A stretch of DNA of 64,000 nt from an endosymbiont of Lamellibrachia barhami (GTDB lineage: Bacteria > Pseudomonadota > Gammaproteobacteria > Chromatiales > Chromatiaceae). The stretch spans positions 613,119 through 677,118 of the forward strand of contig NZ_JAAVSH020000001.1 in NCBI RefSeq assembly GCF_011947365.2. The letters are read 5' to 3'. Position numbers and translations under genes: made by a program. Under the pieces are notes generated by a model, which saw nothing but the letters and a program-made list of their open reading frames with translations, was not told where the DNA came from and made no database searches. This document shows, in pieces, positions 58,446 to 64,000 of this stretch (position 1 is the stretch's first letter; each line of letters opens with the position of its first letter).

Positions 58446-61270
58446 TGTGCAGTGGCGTTGATCTCTGCCTTATCGTTATCAAATCCCAGTTTGTAACCCA
58501 GGGAGACGTGGTGGAATCTGGCGTTGCTGTAGTCATCATGGATGGCGAAACCAAAATTGTAGACCTTATCTTTCGCCAGCGGCAGATCACCCGGCTTGCC
58601 GGTCTCAAGTTTACGCTTCATCACCAGGGTCCAGATGCCACCCTCCAACGAAGCGGTCATCTCTGCCGCCTCGCCGCCGCTCATGGCGCGCTGCTCCAGA
58701 ATGTGGCCATCCTCGACCTCGCCCTTGCCGGATCTGTAGCGCACCAGCTCCATATACTTGTGGGCGTCCATCTCCGCCTGCAGTTCATCCGCGCTCTTCA
58801 GCTTGTTCCAGCCACCGCGCTTCTTGCCACGACGCCCCTTGACCTCAATCTTAGTACGGCTCTCCTCGATGTACTTGGTCAGACCCTGTGAAAGATCGAG
58901 CTGCTGAGCTACCAGGCTGCCGTTTGCGGTCTCGGCATCCGGGGTGTGGGGCATAGAACGGAGATCGTGATGGCAGGTACCCCAGCAGCCAGACCGGTCA
59001 GCATACTTGACCTTATCGGTGGCAAACATCAGCGCCAGCTTCATCGAGTTACCCGGATCCATCTTGCCGCCCTCCACAAAGGGTACAGGCACATGCTCGG
59101 AATCCTCCCAGCTGAAGCGAAGATAGAGGTTCTCTCCATCGTGGGTCGACTCGACGCTGACCGGGATGCTGCCACGCTTGCCGGGAATAGGGGTCTTTTC
59201 AGCCTTCTGGCCGGTGACCATCTTTTCGCCCATGGCGGCGGTCTCTTTGTCGTGACAGGCAGTGCAACGATCTCCAGCCTTGATAAAGGGAAGGGCGCCG
59301 CCATGATCCTTGCCGGTCAGCATCCACTCCATGGAGGTCTGACCCGGATAGAAGATTGTGATCTCACGGCCTGCCGCCTTTGACCAGTCAATATGGGCAT
59401 CGATAACCGCGCCGCCGGTTGCCGCTCCACCCACTTGGGATGTTGCAGCAGCCGCCGCCTCACGTTTCACCGCATTGATCTCTACATCGGGCGATTCATT
59501 ATCGAAACCGATCCGGTAACCCAAGGAGACGTGGTGAAAACGGGCATTGGTATAGTCGTCGTGGATGGCAAAACCCAGGTTGTAGACCTGATCCAGAGCC
59601 AGACTCAGATCACCGGGTTTGTCGGATTTAAGCTTGCGCTTCATGACAACGATCCAAGTATTGCCCTCCTTGCGGGCATCCACCTCGAAGCCCTGACCAC
59701 CACTCATCAGACGTTGCGCCAGGATATCTCCATCCTCGGTCTCGCCTTTGCCGGATTTGTAGCGCAGCAGATCCATGAACTTATGGGCATCCATCTCCGC
59801 TTTCAGCTCATCCCCACTCTTCAGCTTGTCCCAGCCGCCACGTTTCTTGCCGCGACGCCCTTTGACTTCGACCTTGGTACGGCTCTCTTCAATATACTTG
59901 GTCAGCCCCTGAGACAGGTCAAGTTCCTGTGCAACCGGACTGCTGTTGGCCGTGTCGGCATCGGGGCTATGCGGCATGGAGCGAGCGTCGTGATGGCAGG
60001 TACCCCAGCAGCCCGAACGGTCGGCATACTTCACCTTGTCGGTGGCAAACATGACGGCCAGTTTCATGGGATTTTCAGGATCCATCTTGCCGCCTTCGAC
60101 AAACGGCACCGGCACATGGTCTGTATCTTCCCACTCAAAGCGCAGGTAGAGATTCTCGCTATCATGGGCAGCCTGCACATTCACGGGAATGCTGCCGCGC
60201 TTGCCGGGGATAGGGGTCTTCTCGGCCTTCTGACCAGTGACCATCTTCTCGCCCATGGCAGCGGTCTCTTTGTCGTGACAGGCAGTGCAACGATCTCCAG
60301 CCTTGATAAAGGGAAGGGCGCCGCCATGATCCTTACCGGTCAACATCCACTCCATGGAGGTCTGTCCCGGATAGAAAATGGTGATATTGCGCATCGGCAC
60401 GTCGCTCCAGTCGATACCGAAATCTGCAACCGGACCTGCCGCCATCGTGGCTGCAGTCGCCTCACCCGCCAGCTGAGATTTGTAGGCAGCCAAAGCGTCG
60501 GCAACGGCTTTATCCAGACGTGCCTTTTCGGCCTTCTTGGCTGCAATCTTGATCTCGCGGGCCTTCTTCGCCGCGGCCTGCTCCGCTTCAGCCTCTGCAG
60601 CCTCTTTGGCCTCTACCCGTTTCAAACCTTCGAGAAACATCTCGGGCACTTTCCGGATAAACGAGGGCTCTGGCGCCTCCAGCGCCTCCAGTTCCTCATC
60701 GGAGAGCAGATCACGCACAGGCTTGTGAGCAATGCCCTTGTGGCAGTCGATACAGGTCTGGCCGGTTTTGAAGGCATTCAGATGTTGTTTTCTCGCCCGG
60801 GGTTTCTGGAACTCCGGGTTCATGGATTCGAAATTGTGACAGTTGCGGCACTCGCGGGAGTCGGTGCTCTTCATCGTATCCCAGACCCGCTTCGCCATGG
60901 TCAGGCGGTGCTCATCGAACTTCTCAGGGGTATCCACGGTCCCCAAAATTTTATGGTAGATCTCGTTACTGGCCTGTATCTTCCTCGCCATCTTGTGTAC
61001 CCAAGGATCGGGAACATGGCAGTCAGAACAGGCCGCCCTGACGCCGGTGCGATTGGAATAGTGAATACTTGGTTTGTACTCCTCGTAGACATTCTCCTCC
61101 ATCTCGTGGCAGCTGATGCAGAACTCGAGGGTGTTGGTCGCCTCCATTGCGGTGTTAAAGCCACCCCAAAAGATGATGCCACCGATAAAAAACAGCAGTG
61201 CGCCACCCACAGTTGTACCAAGAATGAATCGCCGTGATGCCAGGCTGGGTTTTTTGAACTGGTCTGCCAT
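58442..61270 (-). CDS. NapC/NirT-type tetraheme domain fused to two tandem cytochrome c-552/DMSO-reductase-like heme-binding (EB_dh-like) domains
   Basis: NapC-like CISCH, CSDCH, CRNCH, CIDCH after an N-terminal TM; Ala/Lys/Glu linker; two 341-aa (1023-bp) repeats each with CTACH and CWGTCHHD and DHVPVPFVEGGKMDP. Confidence 0.88.
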   Translation of the reverse strand: MADQFKKPSLASRRFILGTTVGGALLFFIGGIIFWGGFNTAMEATNTLEFCISCHEMEENVYEEYKPSIHYSNRTGVRAACSDCHVPDPWVHKMARKIQASNEIYHKILGTVDTPEKFDEHRLTMAKRVWDTMKSTDSRECRNCHNFESMNPEFQKPRARKQHLNAFKTGQTCIDCHKGIAHKPVRDLLSDEELEALEAPEPSFIRKVPEMFLEGLKRVEAKEAAEAEAEQAAAKKAREIKIAAKKAEKARLDKAVADALAAYKSQLAGEATAATMAAGPVADFGIDWSDVPMRNITIFYPGQTSMEWMLTGKDHGGALPFIKAGDRCTACHDKETAAMGEKMVTGQKAEKTPIPGKRGSIPVNVQAAHDSENLYLRFEWEDTDHVPVPFVEGGKMDPENPMKLAVMFATDKVKYADRSGCWGTCHHDARSMPHSPDADTANSSPVAQELDLSQGLTKYIEESRTKVEVKGRRGKKRGGWDKLKSGDELKAEMDAHKFMDLLRYKSGKGETEDGDILAQRLMSGGQGFEVDARKEGNTWIVVMKRKLKSDKPGDLSLALDQVYNLGFAIHDDYTNARFHHVSLGYRIGFDNESPDVEINAVKREAAAAATSQVGGAATGGAVIDAHIDWSKAAGREITIFYPGQTSMEWMLTGKDHGGALPFIKAGDRCTACHDKETAAMGEKMVTGQKAEKTPIPGKRGSIPVSVESTHDGENLYLRFSWEDSEHVPVPFVEGGKMDPGNSMKLALMFATDKVKYADRSGCWGTCHHDLRSMPHTPDAETANGSLVAQQLDLSQGLTKYIEESRTKIEVKGRRGKKRGGWNKLKSADELQAEMDAHKYMELVRYRSGKGEVEDGHILEQRAMSGGEAAEMTASLEGGIWTLVMKRKLETGKPGDLPLAKDKVYNFGFAIHDDYSNARFHHVSLGYKLGFDNDKAEINATAQ

Positions 61271-61311
61271 TTGCTTACCGTTTACACGAGGAGAAAAAAG
61301 GCGAAAAAACG

Positions 61312-61342
61312 CGGGCATGGAGGCTATCCATGCCCGCTTTCG
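61312..61342. promoter_or_regulatory. Intercistronic hairpin between nirS and the multiheme gene
   Basis: GCGGGCATGGATAGCCTCCATGCCCGC stem-loop (reverse strand) without an obvious U tract. Confidence 0.5.
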
Positions 61343-61369
61343 GTGTTACCCGAAGTTATGCAACCCTGA

Positions 61370-62998
61370 TCAGGTTACGTGGTTAACGCGGTTGTAGACG
61401 TTGAACTTACCGGTCGGTGCGTAGAGGCCCTTGATACGTGCCTTCTCTTTGAGGGTCTTGGCATCGAAGATGATGATCTGACCGTTGGGCTTCTTGCTGT
61501 CCTTGCGATTCCAGACAGAGGTCCAGACCTCAGAACCATCTGCGTTGAACTCGATATGAACGGCTGCATAGCCTTCAACCTCGGTCAGACGAATGGTCTT
61601 GACGATCTCGCGGGTCTTCTTGGAGATGACCTGAATCGACTGCTGAACCTCAGGCTCAGGGGTCTTGGTCTGGTCAGCCCAAAAGTAGTCAGACTTGGGA
61701 TGGGTGCGAATGAATACGCCGGGACCATCGGTTTCGACTTCGTAGCAGATCTTCCATGCCATATCCGGGCGGCCCTTTGGATCGTTGCCCCAGACGGTGA
61801 CCTTGCCAACACCCAGATGGGTAGTACCGCCGACAGGACCACACTTGGAATCGATCCAGTTGGCGCCAGGACCAGGATGAGGTTTCTTATCCACATCGAT
61901 CATCGCTTCCAGCTTCTGGGTCTTGGTGTCAATGACCACCATTTTATCGGAAGCGTTGGCAGCAATCTGGAAGTAGCGACCGGTAGGATCGTAGAAACCG
62001 TCGTGAAGGTACTTGGCAGAGTCTATCTTGGTCATCTTCAGGTTGTCGATGTCAGTGTAATCAACCTGCCACATCTGACCCAGCTCCTTCATGGAGACCA
62101 ACCAGGTAGGCGCCATCGGAGTGTCATATACCGCTGCGACACGAGACTCGTTGACATACTCGCCATCAATATTCACGCCACGGGCAGAGACGACTTTCAG
62201 CGGCTCCATTGTCTTGGCGTCGAGGATAACGAAGTGAGGCGGCCAGTAACCACCACCGATAACGTACTTGCCGTCACCGGAGACCGCGACGTCACGGGCA
62301 TCATAAGCGACCTGCACCTGAGCCACCTTCATCTTGTCAGGCATGGCCCAGAGGTCAACCTTGGTCATCATGCCGTCACGACCCATGATGTACCAGAATC
62401 GCCCAAGGTCTTTGGCATGCAGAGTCTGGTGATGCTCAACCGCTTTCAACACATGCACGGCGTAACCGGTGCTGATGTGGGCGAACACCTCTTTTGTGTC
62501 ACCATCGATGATTGCAATCTTGCCTACATCACGCTCGATGACCAGGAAGAAGTTCTCCCAGTTACGACCGTGCATCGGCTTGGTAGGATAGTCCTTAGGC
62601 TCTACATAAACCTTGTGACGCTCCTTCATCAATGCCAAAGACATCTCCGGTGGAATCGGTGCCTCCTGCTGAATGTACTTGGAAATCAGGCTGATCTCTC
62701 CCTTCGACAGAATATCGTCGAAGTTGTTCATACCACCCTCTGTACCATAGGTGATAATCTTTTCGAGACGATTCTGACCCAGCTTCATGGTGTTTTCGGG
62801 TTCTAGATTCTTACCTGTGGCGCCTTTACGCAGAGTGCCATGGCAGCCGGCGCAACGCTGGAAATAGATTGATTTCCCTTTTTCAAAGTCTGCTTCCGAC
62901 ATGGTCGGCGCCGCCGCAGTAGCGTTTACTGCAAAACCTGACGTAACGACACCAAGGGCAAAGCCCAAGGCTGAAAGTGTAAATGTGGTTTTCTTCAT
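61370..62998 (-). CDS. nirS: Cytochrome cd1 nitrite reductase
   Basis: KGKSIYFQRCAGCHGTLRKGATGKNLEP; YPTKPMHGRNWENFFLVIERDVGKIAIIDGDTKEVFAHISTGYAVHVLK; IKGLYAPTGKFNVYNRVNHVT. Confidence 0.97.
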   Translation of the reverse strand: MKKTTFTLSALGFALGVVTSGFAVNATAAAPTMSEADFEKGKSIYFQRCAGCHGTLRKGATGKNLEPENTMKLGQNRLEKIITYGTEGGMNNFDDILSKGEISLISKYIQQEAPIPPEMSLALMKERHKVYVEPKDYPTKPMHGRNWENFFLVIERDVGKIAIIDGDTKEVFAHISTGYAVHVLKAVEHHQTLHAKDLGRFWYIMGRDGMMTKVDLWAMPDKMKVAQVQVAYDARDVAVSGDGKYVIGGGYWPPHFVILDAKTMEPLKVVSARGVNIDGEYVNESRVAAVYDTPMAPTWLVSMKELGQMWQVDYTDIDNLKMTKIDSAKYLHDGFYDPTGRYFQIAANASDKMVVIDTKTQKLEAMIDVDKKPHPGPGANWIDSKCGPVGGTTHLGVGKVTVWGNDPKGRPDMAWKICYEVETDGPGVFIRTHPKSDYFWADQTKTPEPEVQQSIQVISKKTREIVKTIRLTEVEGYAAVHIEFNADGSEVWTSVWNRKDSKKPNGQIIIFDAKTLKEKARIKGLYAPTGKFNVYNRVNHVT

Positions 62999-63107
62999 TT
63001 AGTTAAGTCTCCATCAAGGCCATCGATTATGAAGATTTTGGCAAAACCCCGTACTTTCGTGGGTTTAGTCACGTGCAGACGATAACGCCGGGGAGGAATA
63101 TCACTCT

Positions 63108-63121
63108 TTGACATGAATCAA
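63108..63121. promoter_or_regulatory. FNR/DNR-type box upstream of nirS
   Basis: TTGAC-ATGA-ATCAA about 110 bp upstream of the nirS ATG. Confidence 0.78.
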
Positions 63122-63335
63122 ACGCGTTTTTTATTGCTGGGTGGCAATCAGATTTTCAAACGTAAAAAAAAGTGAACCACTCGCGGAAAATCCCAAGCCT
63201 ATTCCTATAAAAATCACCGCACCTCAGTATATTAGCAATGATTAATTCAACCGCAACAACTCAATCTGCCGATCTTCAATTCGCAAATTTCTGATATTTG
63301 TCAGACAATGCAAGAAACCCCAATCCCAATTCTTA

Positions 63336-63349
63336 TTGACCTGCGTCAA
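63336..63349. promoter_or_regulatory. Second FNR/DNR-type box in the nirS-bacteriohemerythrin intergenic region
   Basis: TTGAC-CTGC-GTCAA. Confidence 0.68.
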
Positions 63350-63541
63350 TAAAAACCCGTGTTTTTTTGCAAACCATTGGCCACTTGCTTTCCCCTCCCC
63401 AGGTTGAGAACAGCTTTTTCCAAAGGAGAACCTGCCAAATTTACCCGCCATCATTTCAGATGGGTTTTTGAAATATCCCAAAGTGGCCTAGAATGTAGGC
63501 TGATTTCACAAAAAACAATCGATCACGCTGGAAATTAAGGC

Positions 63542-64000
63542 ATGAAAAAATTAAAAACACTGCTGCTTGTCGCCATCATCGGTCTCCTGATTGTTGCTGC
63601 AGGACTGGGATTTCTGTTTGGATTTAACAATCCGGTTGCATGGATATTGATCGGCATGGTGATTCTGATCCCCTTCATCTATAACTGGAAGGTTCGCTCG
63701 GACCAGCTGGTGTGGAAAGATTCCTACAGCGTTGGCATCGCCCAACTGGATGATGACCACAAGAAACTGATCGAGCTTTTGAACAAATTCCAGACAGCGT
63801 ATGAGTATCACACCGGCGAAGAGTTCGAGCGCAAGGCATTGGAAGAGCTGGTGGACTACACCAAATATCACTTCGAACATGAAGAGAAGCTGCTGCAGGA
63901 GAACAACTATCCGGACTTCGCCGCCCATAAGGATCAGCATGTCGCAATGATTGCCGAAGTGGAGCGTTTCGTGGAGGACTACCAGGTACGGGGACATGAA
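63542..64000 (+). CDS. Membrane-anchored bacteriohemerythrin (3' end at or beyond window edge)
   Basis: Two N-terminal TM helices; YSVGIAQLDDDHKKLIELLNKF...YHFEHEEKLLQENNYPDFAAHKDQHVAMIAEV. Confidence 0.9.
   Translation, partial: MKKLKTLLLVAIIGLLIVAAGLGFLFGFNNPVAWILIGMVILIPFIYNWKVRSDQLVWKDSYSVGIAQLDDDHKKLIELLNKFQTAYEYHTGEEFERKALEELVDYTKYHFEHEEKLLQENNYPDFAAHKDQHVAMIAEVERFVEDYQVRGHE

Noticed and set aside
59393-61237. 614-aa + strand ORF antisense to the multiheme gene
   Set aside because: Antisense of a repeated heme-protein gene; its internal repeats simply mirror the sense repeats
61379-62806. 475-aa + strand ORF antisense to nirS
   Set aside because: Shadow ORF of a high-confidence cytochrome cd1 gene; no recognizable domain

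Overview
64 kb gammaproteobacterial chromosome window. The gene content resembles a sulfur-oxidizing, denitrifying lineage (inference only). Left 42 kb: mostly housekeeping and signalling genes (hybrid histidine kinases, bacteriohemerythrin/REC, HD-GYP, yggX-mutY, aroE/hemB, purE, tsaC, fetAB, trmB, thiSG, acyl-CoA synthetase, tRNA-Phe, tRNA-Gly). This part is heavily rearranged. A 545-bp near-identical inverted repeat splits an asmA-family gene between ~7.6-8.1 kb and ~42.1-42.6 kb. A 1.43-kb tandem duplication covers an RRM gene, aroE and the hemB 3' end, with one decaying copy. An in-frame chimera joins PrlC to a ketoacyl synthase. A TonB receptor is truncated exactly at the repeat junction, and several -1 homopolymer frameshifts are present. 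Right 21 kb: a multiheme nitrogen-oxide respiration island with norCB, di- and tri-heme cytochromes, an octaheme tetrathionate-reductase-like cytochrome plus cytochrome b subunit, and nirS-[NapC/tandem EB_dh-like multiheme fusion]-cupredoxin-nirCFDLG-[small membrane ORF]-nirH-nirJ-nirN. A membrane bacteriohemerythrin is divergent from nirS. FNR/DNR-type boxes (TTGAY-N4-RTCAA) sit upstream of nirS, norC, nirC and (degenerate) the octaheme gene. At least four families of intergenic palindromes occur, including a 161-bp MITE with an 8-bp target-site duplication. The best candidate for an undescribed system is the nirS-linked NapC-(EB_dh)2 cytochrome with its cupredoxin.
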